From Sorghum bicolor (taxonomy: Eukaryota > Streptophyta > Magnoliopsida > Poales > Poaceae), in the NCBI RefSeq assembly GCF_000003195.3, contig NC_012873.2, positions 33,181,603-33,245,602 on the forward strand: a DNA stretch of 64,000 nt, given 5' to 3'. Position 1 is the stretch's first letter. Each line of letters begins with the position of its first letter. The position numbers and the translations under genes were made by a program. The notes under the pieces are model-generated. The model was given only the letters and a program-made list of their open reading frames with translations. It did not search any database and had not been told where the DNA came from. Positions 36,003 to 46,275 of this stretch are shown piece after piece.

Positions 36003-36017
36003 CCCGGCGACGGCACC
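36003..36017 (-). other. Primer-binding site, outer element (LTR C), decayed
   Basis: Minus strand TGGTGCCGTCGCCGG; two transitions relative to the inner copy. Confidence 0.6.
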
Positions 36018-36026
36018 AAAAATGCT

Positions 36027-37677
36027 TGTTGGGCATTCTTAACGTAACTACCAAAAGCAGACATAGTTTTCTAAATCTGATAACGGCGCCAAAAATGCCA
36101 AACCTATCCCTCATGCCGCTTAAGCCAAGTTGTCATCCCCAGCATGACATGAGAGACGCGGTATTGAAATATGCAATTGCTCTTCTGAATAAATAATAAA
36201 TGAGATCTGCAAGCGCACAGATTAATACCGATGTAGCATTTTAACCAGGAAGTATTCCAGGTATCATTATTTATATTTTTAGCACTGGGAAGGGATTGCT
36301 AAACATCAATGTTGATTATGGACTGGAATATAGGATGGAGTATCTATCATTGCATATATAATTGAGAGCATTTATCTATCTCTTTCATACAGGGATAAGT
36401 GTCACATAAAAGATGGATAAAGTTGGAATGGTGACAAAGATAATTAATCTGATCAGCATAACTTAGCCACATATAAATATGATAAGCACCTCAATAGATA
36501 TTCTAGCAAGTCATTAGCATAGAATTAGGACAAACTACAAGAATATTTCCTAAGTTATTCTTAACTATAAAGTCTAGCATATCATAGTTTGTGCAATTAT
36601 ACTTGGCAATCATTCCGAGACAAGACTACGCCCATGCGTAGTGATATTAGCAAGGAATATGAGAAACATCGCAATCACTGCCCTATTATAATGTTACTCT
36701 GCCAGCCCAATACACGAGAGGGGGACTATATAAGAATCAATGGAGCTGTCACTACCACGAACTACCCCGCGATCTGGCATATAGGGTACAATCGTAGATA
36801 AATACGGTATAGGCACCACGCCTACACAATATTTATCATTTACCCACTGTACACATGGATAAATGCTAGACGATCCTAAACATGTATATAATTCCAATCT
36901 AACTAAGCCAAGCATATAACTGTGATAAACAAAGAACAATATAATTGTGAATATAAACAAGTAGAGCAAAGTCATAATCAACATATTGAAGTAGAACAAA
37001 GTCATATTCATAATATTGAAGAACAAAGATGAACAATTGAAAAACAATAGAGAATTACCAAGAATACTCTTGACAGATCCAGAAACCAATCGAACATTGA
37101 CTCCTTCTAGTTCTAATCCTATGTAGCTATGCTAAACTTGAGATCTAATTGATGTGGTTGCTCTAGGGCGTGATCAGAGGCTTCTTCTCCCGAGATGAAT
37201 AATGAATTAGGGGTCTGAGGTCCTCTCCTCTAGGGGCCAGGGGGTCTGGTTATATAGTCCTTCCAAGTGAATGTGGGCCATCGGATCAAACCGACATTAA
37301 TCGCACGGTTTTCCTTCATGCTTTAGGTCGGTGGAGCATGATCCATGAAGTTGGCTGTGATTGGCCCCGAGGCCAGGGCGGGCGCCCAATGGGGGAGGGC
37401 GGGCGCCCTACCCCCGAGCCCGTCCGGTCTATCGTTCGTCCCGTGGATTCTGGAGTCTTCTAGATGTAGGATAATTGCACGGCACGTTAATATCTCTCTG
37501 TAAACCCGACATGTGGGCCTTTCTTCCATAATTCCTGATAACCCCCTGCAAAAATAGACAAACACCAAAACTCGTGGAATTCTGTCAGATAAAACCCTAA
37601 GTCTGGGTGTTGGTTGCATTTGGATCCTTCTCTTTGTTTATTTGTTAATTAAATTTGATACTTAAGGACCGTCAACA
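36027..37677 (-). repeat. LTR C (5' LTR of outer gag-protease element)
   Basis: 1651 bp, same ends as A and B, followed by ATAAG (37678-37682), the match to the duplication left of LTR A. Confidence 0.85.
37250..37408 (-). promoter_or_regulatory. LTR C promoter: TATA box and twin GC boxes
   Basis: TATATAA at 37256-37250. Two perfect GGGCGCCCGCCC boxes (37387-37376 and 37408-37397), 21 bp apart, nearer box 120 bp upstream of the TATA. Confidence 0.6.
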
Positions 37678-37682
37678 ATAAG

Positions 37683-39171
37683 CTCATCATGAACACTCTC
37701 AAGTTTATCATGTTTTTCTTTGAGCTCTTTTAAAGAGAGTTTGAGCTCCTTGAGCTTAGTGGTCATGATCTCATTTTGGTCTCTAAGCTCATCACTAGAT
37801 TTGAGCTTTGTTAGAAGTGATTCATTTTCAAGTTCAAGTTTCTCATTTTCACTTCTAGTTTTTCTTATGACTTTTGTGTATTTGTTTAGCAACTTTACAA
37901 GTTCATCATAAGAAGGTGATTCATATTCACTATCACTTTCACTACTCTCATCCTCACTTTGTACCTTCCGGTCACCCTTAGACATGAGGCATAGGTGTGT
38001 AGAGGATGTAGATGGTGGTGAAGATGATGGTGATGAAGCATCAATAGCAATGGCAGCAACCTTCTCATCATCACTCTCATTGCTGGAGGAGTCACCACTT
38101 GAGCTCTCAATGTCGGTGAGCCAATCACCAACAATGTAGGCCTTGCCATTCTTCTTCTTGTGGTACTTCTTCTTTCCACCTTTATTCTTGTCTTGCTTCT
38201 TGTCATTCTTCTCATCATCACTTGAGTCATCATGCTCTTTGTTCTTATTCTTGTACTTGTCCTTCTTAGGATTTGGACATTGGTGAGCAAGATGACCAAG
38301 ATCACCACAATTGTAGCAATCCATCTCGGAGATGGGCTTTCTCTTGCTACTTGTGAAGAACTTCTTCTTCTTGGAGTCAAAGTTGACACCATTCTTGTTG
38401 AGCTTCTTCAACATCTTGGTGGTTCTTCTCACCAAGAGGGCAATGGATGCATCATCATCACTTGAAGTTGATGACTCAACTTCAATCTTCTTGGCTTTGC
38501 CCTTGTGAGAAGCTTTGAGGGCCAAGTCCATCTTCTCCTTCTTGGCCGATGAGGAGCCATCTTGGGGGTTCATGTGAATATACATCTCATGAGCATTGAT
38601 CTTCCCCAATATGGCCGTTGGTGTAGCGGTGGATAGATCGCCTTGATGAAGTACAGTTACTATGTGCCCATATTTCTCAATGGGAAGCACACATAGTATC
38701 TTCCTTGCGACATCCGTCGCACTCATTTGAGTGAGCCCAAGTCCATTTAGCTCCTCTACACTGACATTCAAGCGAGAATACATTTCATTAGCATTTTCTT
38801 TAGGAAGCATCTCAAATGTATTAAGCTTGTTCATCACAAGGTGATAACATTCCTCGCGTTCACTCTTTGATCCCTCATGGAGCGCACAAAGTTCCTTCCA
38901 TAGAGCATGGGCGGTTTTTGTGGTTCCGAACGCGGTTGAACACCTCTTTGCAAAGGCCTCTAAAGATGTGGTTTTTGGCCTTTGCATTGCACTTTTTGTT
39001 TTCTTGTTCTTGTGGAGTAAGAATGGCGTCTTTTGCTGGAGGGGTAAACCCTTCGGTCGCGGCTTTTAGGCACTTTGAGTCACATGCCTCAAGGTATGAC
39101 TCCATCCGTATTTTCTAATACGGGAAGTCATCCCCATCAAACATGGGTGGCGGTCCATCCCCGTTAGACAT
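37683..39171 (-). pseudogene. Copia gag, N-terminal part
   Basis: Starts at ATG 39171. The first ~60 codons contain a stop at the usual PYW motif and a frame change near 38990. From 38987 a 441-codon open frame covers the capsid (LWKELCALHEGSKSEREECY; GLGLTQMSATDVARKILCVL), a first CCHC knuckle CYNCGDLGHLAHQC (about 38275-38322), a Lys-rich region, a Ser/Asp-rich region and the start of a coiled coil, then is cut by the 30-kb composite. The rest is at 6635-7406. Copia gag-pol is normally one ORF; no pol is in the window. Confidence 0.8.
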
Positions 39172-39208
39172 CTTTCTCGAGGCGGTGAAGCCTAAATACT
39201 GAGCACTA

Positions 39209-39221
39209 GGCTCCGATACCA
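39209..39221 (-). other. Primer-binding site of the minus-oriented Copia
   Basis: Minus strand TGGTATCGGAGCC, one transition from the initiator-Met site TGGTATCAGAGC used by many plant Copia elements; two bases from the LTR. Confidence 0.7.
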
Positions 39222-39223
39222 AT

Positions 39224-40130
39224 TGAAAGGATCAAGATGCCCAAGAGAGGGGGTGAATTGGGCTTCTCTAAAATTTTAATGAACCTATAAGCTCCAATTC
39301 AACCCCTTGTGTCTAGTGTGACTAGAGAGCTACCGGATAAAAGTTTTGCAACCTAGTTCCAATCCTATTCTAGCATGGCAATTCTAGGAATGTAAAAGCA
39401 CAAAGTAAATGCTAGAAAGTAAAGGAGTAGTGGAAGAAAATGCTCGGCGATGTTTTGCCGAGGTATCGGAAAGTTACCACTCTCCACTAGTCCTTGTTGG
39501 AGCACCCGCGCAAGGCTCTTGCTCCCCCTTGGTCCGCGTAAGGACCAAGTGCTCTCTATGGGCTTATTCTTTGAGACTCCATCACAGTGAATCACCCAAA
39601 ACTCACCCAAAACCGCTCACAAGCTTGACACGAGCCACCCACAAGAACTCCGGGCGGTCTTCGTGCCTCCAATCACCACCGAACCGTCTAGGTGATGGCG
39701 ACCACCAAGAGTAACAAGCAATGAACTCTCACTTGACCCAAACAAGGCACTAGAGAGTGGTGGATGCACACATGACTCTTGGAATTCAACTAGAGAAGGA
39801 TTCTCACAAGAAATCTCTCAAATCTCAATCCTCTCTAGGCTCTTGCTACTCACTTGCTCGACAACAAGTTTCTCAGATGTTCAACTGGGCAAGAGAGCTC
39901 TCATGGATGAGGTGGAGGAGTATAAATACACCCCACGAAGTCTAAGGGTCGGCTAACCGTTTTTCACTCAAAACGGGGTCACCGGACGCTGTTGATGTTG
40001 CACCGGACGCTCTGCACCGAGTGTCTGGTGACACTTCAATGGCTAACTATACTGTCTCTGATAGGTCACCGGACGCTACTTCCCAGCGTCCGGTGGCATA
40101 TTCGTGGCCCCCCAACTTTCTCGAGCCGTT
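39224..40130 (-). repeat. 5' LTR of the minus-oriented Copia (outer end unclear)
   Basis: Begins TGAAAGG on the plus strand, with the 'attcaccccctct' stretch near the LTR end as in the other Copia LTR (44320). A TATA-like stretch at 39932-39939 and a few ACCGGACGC/GCGTCCGGTG motifs (39971-40095) are in the order expected for minus orientation. I could not find the distal LTR end; 40130 is approximate. Confidence 0.55.
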
Positions 40131-40498
40131 GAAGCTCCCAACTCGAAGCTTTTTCGTGTCGTGCGGAAGGCCTCTCTGGGGGCTACCTAGCCCTAGTATT
40201 TCCACAGAGTGCGCCACCGCTCAACAAAGAAGTGGGTCTCAATCGAAGTAAGTGCTTTATAGGCGCTACTAAGAGCCCAGGCAAAGCGAAACACACTCCC
40301 ACCTTAGCTTAAGGCCCATTCTAAACCATTTGGTTGTAAGAGCTCGTCTAGTCTTGGCGGGGGCAACAGCGATTCTATGTTATATGATATGCTTAGCGCC
40401 ATTATGTACCCAGGTCCGTTCCGGTTTAGTGAGTTCATACCGGTAGGACCTCCCTCCTGTGTTGACCGACATGATTTCCACGTTAGTGTCGGTATTTT
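40131..40498. other. Unassigned stretch
   Basis: May hold the distal part of the Copia LTR and the left part of the hairpin MITE (the TGTCGGTATTTTCG at 40487-40500 leads straight into the left arm). No gene seen. Confidence 0.3.
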
Positions 40499-40754
40499 CG
40501 ATGTGCCAAATGAGCTTCAGTCCCTACATTTTTGGCGCGCGGGACAAAAGAGGTCTTTAGTCCCGGGTGGTAACTCCAACCGGGACTAAAGGTGCCTCCC
40601 CGACAGCGCCTGACACCGGAGCCGTTGAGGAGGGATCTTTAGTCCCGGTCGGAGTTACCACCCGGGACTAAAGACCTCTTTTGTCCCGCGCGCCAAAAAT
40701 GTAGGGACTGAAGCTCATTTGGCACATCGACAAAAGGTCTGTTCTCTAGTAGTG
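40499..40754. mobile_element. Hairpin MITE with 93-bp arms
   Basis: Arms 40499-40591 and 40637-40729 are perfectly complementary except for one base, with a 45-bp loop. The inner ends carry the paired TTTAGTCCCGG / CCGGGACTAAA motif common in grass MITEs. The right edge reads CTAGTAGTG (40746-40754), a CACTA-like terminus; the matching left terminus is not evident. Confidence 0.75.
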
Positions 40755-40780
40755 AAATGCCAAGTGAAAAAAGAGGTCTT

Positions 40781-41060
40781 CTCCAATAGTTTGCTATTTG
40801 GGTTTGGCAAAAGAACTTGGCATCCTAGGATTTTTGCCAAAATCACAAAATTGAGCCTCCAACAAGTTGGCAAAACTAGTTAGCAAATTGGGACACACGT
40901 GATGCTAAGTGATGGAGGACTTGACATATTTGCCAAGTGAAGGGGGAATTTTGCCAAGCTCACAAAATTGCAGAGTAGTTTTGCCAACTTGTTGGAGGCT
41001 GTTTTTTGTGGTTTTGGTAAAAATCCTAGGATGCCAAGTACTTTTAGCAAACTATTGGAG
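40781..41060. mobile_element. Second foldback element
   Basis: Imperfect inverted repeat: CTCCAATAGTTTGC (40781) pairs with the complement ending at 41060, and TTGGCATCCTAGGATTTTTG pairs with CAAAAATCCTAGGATGCCAA-like sequence near 41015-41035. The loop is about 100 bp. Typical of a short MITE. Confidence 0.6.
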
Positions 41061-41360
41061 TTGCTCTCACGCTTATCGCCAACAACATGATAGAAGAACT
41101 TTGGCACCATGGAGGGAGCCTCCTGTACACCCGTCATACCAGCCAAGGCGAGCATCTTTGCCATCTCGGTGGAATTCATGGTCAGGTCAAGAATGGTGGC
41201 CGAAATCTTTAGAGGACCAACAACGACGTCATATTAATGAGCGTTGACATGAGCATCACATGGTTTCACCTCCTACATATGTATGGTAGGAAAATCAAAA
41301 TTTCCCATCCCAGCAAGAAGGTTCAAGGCATCAAGAAGTAGCAGTTAATCAAGGAGCTAC
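41061..41360. other. Unassigned stretch with a short open frame
   Basis: Minus-strand codons 41238-41073 are open and protein-like (VVGPLKISATILDLT, MLALAGMTGVQEAPSMV) but unrecognised, and run into the foldback element. Possibly an exon fragment; not strong enough to call a gene. Confidence 0.25.
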
Positions 41361-42369
41361 CACTAGTACACAGAACAACTATACAGGCGGTTCTCAACCC
41401 CTTTCCACAGGCGGATTGGAGAACCGCCTGCGCTGGGTGCCGGTGGAAATCAAGAGTTTCCATAGGCGGGTAACATAGAATCACCTGTAGAAATAGATTT
41501 CTACAGGCGGTTCAGTTATGCCACCCGCCTATAGAAATGAATTTTCTACATGCGGTTCAGCTATGCAACCCGCCTGTAGAAATGAACTTTCTACAGGCCG
41601 TTCTCATTATATAAATGCCTGTGTTAAAATTTTTAAATCTCCCGCCCATTTCCAAATTTTCCCACCAGACCCTATTTTTCATTTTATATTTTAATATGTA
41701 CATACAACATATATATATACACATAATATTGAAACTACTAAAGCCTAGAGATCATGTCAACCATTGCAACATGCAATTCATTTATATATATACAGTTATG
41801 TTATACATAAGGTTACATTAATTATAAACATGATCACACATCAAGCTTTTTCAGTTACATGCATTAGAGGTTTCACCTCTGAAAATTCTGCTCTAATAAC
41901 CGGATCGAGTTAGCTTTAGCCTACTAATCTCCCCTAGCACTCCGTATTCAGGCTTTGCTAGGGTGCTGGTCCGATCGTGATATTTCCCTTCGCTGGGAAT
42001 GACTTCTCTCAACATGAATTTGCAGAGGTCCTCAACTATGTTGTATAAAGTGGCTTCACTCATGCTCTTTGCCTTTTCAAAGTCTTTTTGCTGCATACGA
42101 AGTTAGAAAACATCATATATTTAATGTTCATAATACATAATTAACAACCTTAATCACACAACCTTAATTACTTAGAGCATTAATTACCTTATAAGGGTTA
42201 GTCATATATCTTCCGCCCTCTCTCATGAACTCACTAATGTAGAATCTATAGTGGACCGATCCGAGTGGTTGCTTGTGACACTATATAAAGAAAAAGAACA
42301 TATTTGTGAGTTGCCACATGATTCTATGTATATAGCTAGCGAGAATAACTTGGTAAACTTTCATACATA
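41361..42369. mobile_element. End of a second CACTA transposon
   Basis: Starts CACTAGTACACAGAAC, followed at 41385-41630 by subterminal repeats of TTTCTACAGGCGGTTC in both orientations. Carries an Ulp1-like gene end. Interrupted at 42370 by a Copia LTR; the other end is outside the window. Confidence 0.6.
41893..42280 (-). pseudogene. Ulp1-like cysteine protease C-terminus in CACTA
   Basis: Two minus-strand exons, 42280-42188 and 42090-41893, joined by a GT-AG intron in frame. The first ([20 protein letters not shown]) aligns by pattern with the active-site segment of CACTA-borne Ulp1-like proteases, but the position of the catalytic Cys-Gly reads Tyr-Arg here. The second is the helical C-terminus (SMSEATLYNIVEDLCKFMLR). 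The remaining 5' exons are beyond the Copia insertion. Family call is from memory of the pattern. Confidence 0.5.
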
Positions 42370-44359
42370 TGAAAGCCCTAGTTTGGTTTTGGAGAATTGA
42401 TGAAACCCTAGTACTAACCTCTATGCTAAGTGTGTGTAGACTTAATGAGGTTGGTACATGTCAAGTGATAGAGCAAGTGATGATCATGGTGATGACCACA
42501 ACATGATCAAGTGCTCAACTTGGAAAAGAAGAAAGAGAAAAACAAAACCCTATGGAGATCAAGGCAAAGGTATTGCTTACGGTTTGGTTTTGGTAATCAA
42601 GACACCATAGAGGGTGTGATCACATTTAGGATAGATAGCCGTACTATAAAGAGGGGAATTCTTTGGCTAGGCGGTTATCAAGTGCCACTAGGTGTCATTG
42701 TTCATGTGCATGCATTTAGAACCTAGTGAGCTAACTTAACTCCTTAAAAGAAAATAATTGTGAAAATGCTGACACACGTGCACTTTGTTGGTACACACTT
42801 TGTGGTGTTGGCACAATTTGAAAAGGAGGTGGAGTTTGAAGGGTAGAGAGAGGATTCGTTGCTTTTAGAGAAAATGAAGTGCATATTTTCTACTGCGCCG
42901 GTGGTAAATTTGGAGAAGTCGCGGGAGTGCTTCTCGCTAAGAAACACTCACCGGACGCTGGCCGCGGAAGCACCGGACGCTGAGCCTACGCGTCCGGTGT
43001 CCTGTGGTGCTTGGCTCGGCTAGGGTTAAGCACCGGACGCTGAGCACCGGACGCAGGGTAACTCCTGTTCATGCGTCCGGTGCTATCTGACTTCTGGAAG
43101 TAAACCTGACTAAGAGCACCGGACGCTCAAGGTGCGTTCTGTGGAGTGCGTCCGGTGTCTGCACGTTTTGCAAACCTCTCTGGGTAAAGGACCGGACGCT
43201 CAGGGTGTGTCCGGTGAAGAGAGTCCGGTGCCCTACACATTTGCAGACCTATTTGTGTTTAAGTCCGGTGAGTATCGGACGCGTCCGGTGGTAATTTAAC
43301 CGCATCCGGTGCTCTACAGGTGACCGTTAGAGATCGACGCGCGAAAGTGAAAAGGGCGACACGTGGCTGTTCTAGAGCACCGGACGCAGGGGTTGAGCGT
43401 CCGGTGCCTCCTGCTTAGCGTCCGGTCACCCCGATTTTGGCCCACTGAAAGAGCCAACGACTCCATTTGTTTGAGGGGCCTATAAATACGTGTTGGCAGG
43501 CTTAGGGCTTACTCTCTTGGTATTCTAGCATACATAACATCATTGTGAGCCTAAGCAAACTCCTCCCACTCATCTCCTTCATAGATTATTCATCTTTGTG
43601 AGATTGGGAGTGATTCCAAGTGCATTTGCTTGAGTTATTTCATCTAGTGGCACTTGGGGATTGATTTGGCTGCGGTTTTCTTGTTACTCTTGGTGGTTGC
43701 CAGCACCTAGACGACTTGGAGCAGCGGAGGAGCTTTGGCATGTGTTGGTGATTGTTCGTCGCCATCTCCCGATGATTGTGAGGGGTCTTGTACCTTCCCC
43801 GGCGGAGAGCCAAAAGGTAACTCTAGTGGATTGCTCGTGTCATTGAGTTACCTCACTTGTGGGTCGGTTCTTGCGGTGTCCTGGTGAGGACAACGTTCGT
43901 GCTACACCTCTTAGCCGCCGAACCACCAAGTGTTGGTCGACACAACAGGGACATAGCATGCCGGCAAGCACGTGAACCTCGGGAGAAAAATTGTTTGTCT
44001 CCATTGTGTTTGTTCATTGGATTTCTCCCAGTGATTGGACTTCATATTATTGATTGGTTTATCCCCTCTACGCGGCGGTATAAAGATCAAACCATCTCTC
44101 TAACATTCCCACAAACTAGAGTAGCTTTCTTACTTGTATAGAAATTTTAGATAGCTCTCTAGTGTATGTAGTGACATAGCTCTTGTGTGCCTAGTGATCA
44201 TATCAACTAGAATTGTTGGATAGGTGGCTTGCAAACACCCCATTAGAGCTAGAGCAAAAAGGCACGCTTTGTTATTTAATAACCACTTGCTCTAGTGAGT
44301 TTTGTAGAATTTTTAAATAGGCTATTCACCCCCTCTTCTAGCCACATTAGGACCTTTCA
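42370..44359 (+). repeat. LTR of a plus-oriented Copia element (Sirevirus-like)
   Basis: Starts TGAAAGCCCTAG and ends GACCTTTCA (six-base inverted ends), 1990 bp, followed by the iMet primer site. TATAAATA at 43481-43488. Upstream is a cluster of CACCGGACGC and GCGTCCGGTG motifs (42948-43432), resembling the palindromic repeats described in Sirevirus LTRs. The ORFs at 43661-44141 are LTR chance frames. Confidence 0.8.
42948..43432. repeat. Cluster of CACCGGACGC / GCGTCCGGTG motifs
   Basis: About 18 direct and inverted copies or near copies in under 500 bp, ending about 50 bp before the TATA box. The same motif occurs at lower density in the other Copia LTR (39971-40095). Confidence 0.75.
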
Positions 44360-44361
44360 AG

Positions 44362-44451
44362 TGGTATCAGAGCCATGGTCACCGTCTGTGAAGGCATAAC
44401 AACCTCGGTGCTCAAATTATGGCTCAAATAGTGTTCAACCATGTTGGGGGC
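44362..44451 (+). other. Primer-binding site and 5' leader of the plus-oriented Copia
   Basis: TGGTATCAGAGC (44362-44373) matches the complement of initiator-Met tRNA, two bases after the LTR. The leader is cut at 44452 by the LARD-like element. Confidence 0.8.
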
Positions 44452-44907
44452 TGTGACAGAACCGCCCAATTTATACAAGTTTAAGTATGACTGTCCCTGT
44501 TTAACACATTGACACGCGCATACTCTCACTTATATAAACCCGATAGTCTGCCGAGTGTCACGAAGGACCTCGGTAAATCAACTTTACACCAAGATTGCAT
44601 GATTAAGTAAATACACATCACATACACGGGGATTTGCAGCGGAAATAATATTACAAAAGAGTTCACAAATAATAATACAAGTTTGGATTTTCCAAATCGA
44701 CTAGAAAACAACATAACTTTCAAATGATTACAATAACATAAGTTTTAAATACATTGCTAGCATAAGTGAAATTGTCTGACAAAAGCATGTAGATAAGAAC
44801 ACTATATAGAATTGCCGAGCCACCATCTTTAGCAGACTAAAAACATCACCTGCAACAGGGTGGGATAAACCCTAAGTACTCGAATGTACTCCGCTAGACT
44901 TACCCGA

Positions 44908-46141
44908 TGTTGACGGTTCTTAAGTATCAATTTTAATTAACAAATAACCAAGAGAAAGGACCAATATGCAACCAACACCTAGAATTAGGGTTTTATGTGA
45001 CAGAATTCCACGAGTTTTGTTGTTTATCTGTTTCTGCAGGGGGTTATCAGGAAATAAGGAAGAAAGGCCCACATGTCGGGATTACATAGAGATATCAACG
45101 CACCACGCGATTTTCTACCATCTAGAAGACTCCAGAAGCCACGGGAAGAAAGCAGAGGCCGAAAGGGGCCAGGCCCAGGGCGCCCGCCCTGGTGACCTGG
45201 GCGCCCGCCCCCTGCTGGAAGTCTTTCGGGACTCTCTTCACACACGATGTTCCACCGACCTATTGGATCAAGAATAACGTAGTACCACCTCGCCTACCGA
45301 CCCAAAAACGCATAGAGGAGGAGGACTATATAAGGAGACCCCCCTGGCCTCTGGAGAAGACAAGAAATTATCATAGAGATTGAGGGGTGCCCTCGAAGGA
45401 AAACCTCTTCTCTAAATAATATTTCTTTTTTGGCTTAGCAACCAATGTAAAGTAGAAATAGATCTTCTAGTTTCTACTAGATTGAGAGAGATAGAGTGGA
45501 GGTGTAGATTGGAGGAAGCCCAGCCTGTCGGTGTCTACTCCAAGCTTGTACCTGCGAGATCAAGTTCTCCTAACCTGAAGCTTGCTCCTAGGATTCTTCA
45601 GTATTTCGACTTCTAAATTCTAGTAAGTTCTTGTTTTATTGTTCTTCTGGTTTATGAGTTTGCTTTAATCTCTTCGCGTAGAGTTTAGAGTAATCATTGC
45701 TGGCGTAAACATGGTGTTTAGGCTGGGGGACTCATAGATATTCCCTGACTAGCTAGACCGTGGTAGTAGTGAGGAACGTGACAACTCCAAGTTACCTTTG
45801 CAGACCATATCTCATTAGCAGGAAGGATATGGTTTATAGGTGCGGGTTGAACATCCTTTGTGGTGTCTAGATTCCGTTAGCCTCCCCAATAGAATAGTAG
45901 ATCATCCTTACCAAGGTTACAAGGAGACTACGGTTGCTATCTTCTCTATTTATAACTCACATCGAGAGACATTCTTTGTTGCCTAAAGGGTTAGTAGTAA
46001 TAGACCGGTTAGTCAGATGCACTCTTTCTCCTAGTGGTAAAAAAAATAAATATGATACTCTGGATAATTTCCCGGGTGAAGTGCTCACCGATATCCGTGC
46101 GCTTGCGGATCAATTCCTTATTGCGTTCCCAAATATCAACA
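44908..46141 (+). repeat. 5' LTR of the gag-pol Gypsy element
   Basis: Starts TGTTGACGGTTCTTAAG, ends CAAATATCAACA. The first ~450 bp up to just past the TATA closely match LTRs A-C; the rest does not. Confidence 0.9.
45178..45334 (+). promoter_or_regulatory. 5' LTR promoter: twin GC boxes and TATA
   Basis: Two perfect GGGCGCCCGCCC boxes (45178-45189, 45199-45210) 21 bp apart; TATATAAG at 45327-45334, 117 bp after the second box, followed by GAGACCCCCCTGGCCTCTGG. Confidence 0.6.
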
Positions 46142-46149
46142 AGCATTTC

Positions 46150-46167
46150 TGGCGCCGTTGCCGGGGA
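46150..46167 (+). other. Primer-binding site of the gag-pol Gypsy element
   Basis: TGGCGCCGTTGCCGGGGA, 9 bases after the LTR. This site is common in plant Gypsy elements; tRNA identity not assigned here. Confidence 0.8.
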
Positions 46168-46275
46168 GAAAGACGGTTTGCTGAGATAACCTTGAGTCTT
46201 ACTACTAGCTTGTATCTATACTTTTATCTTTTCTTATCTTTTATATTCTTAATTTATTTTATTTATTCTTACCTT

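Larger units (their letters stand above)
7412..37677 (-). mobile_element. Composite gag-protease-only Gypsy element with three LTRs and nested insertions
   Basis: Flanked by perfect ATAAG duplications (7407-7411 and 37678-37682) in a Copia gag. In the minus sense the order is LTR C, primer site, part of gag, LTR B, primer site, gag, two protease-like domains, non-coding 3' region, polypurine tract, LTR A. No reverse transcriptase, RNase H or integrase is present: between the protease (24309) and LTR A there is only about 1.75 kb of its own sequence (24090-24308 plus 9064-10608). LTRs A and C share variants absent from B, so A and C belong to the outer element and B to a same-family element inserted in its gag. 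A TAT-like element and a CACTA element are nested inside. Confidence 0.85.

Noticed and set aside
43661..44141. ORFs of 61 and 94 codons
   Set aside because: Inside a Copia LTR downstream of its TATA; chance frames in leader-like sequence.
44362..44373. Possible tRNA gene trace
   Set aside because: Only the short complement to initiator-Met tRNA is present; it is a primer-binding site. No cloverleaf seen in the window.
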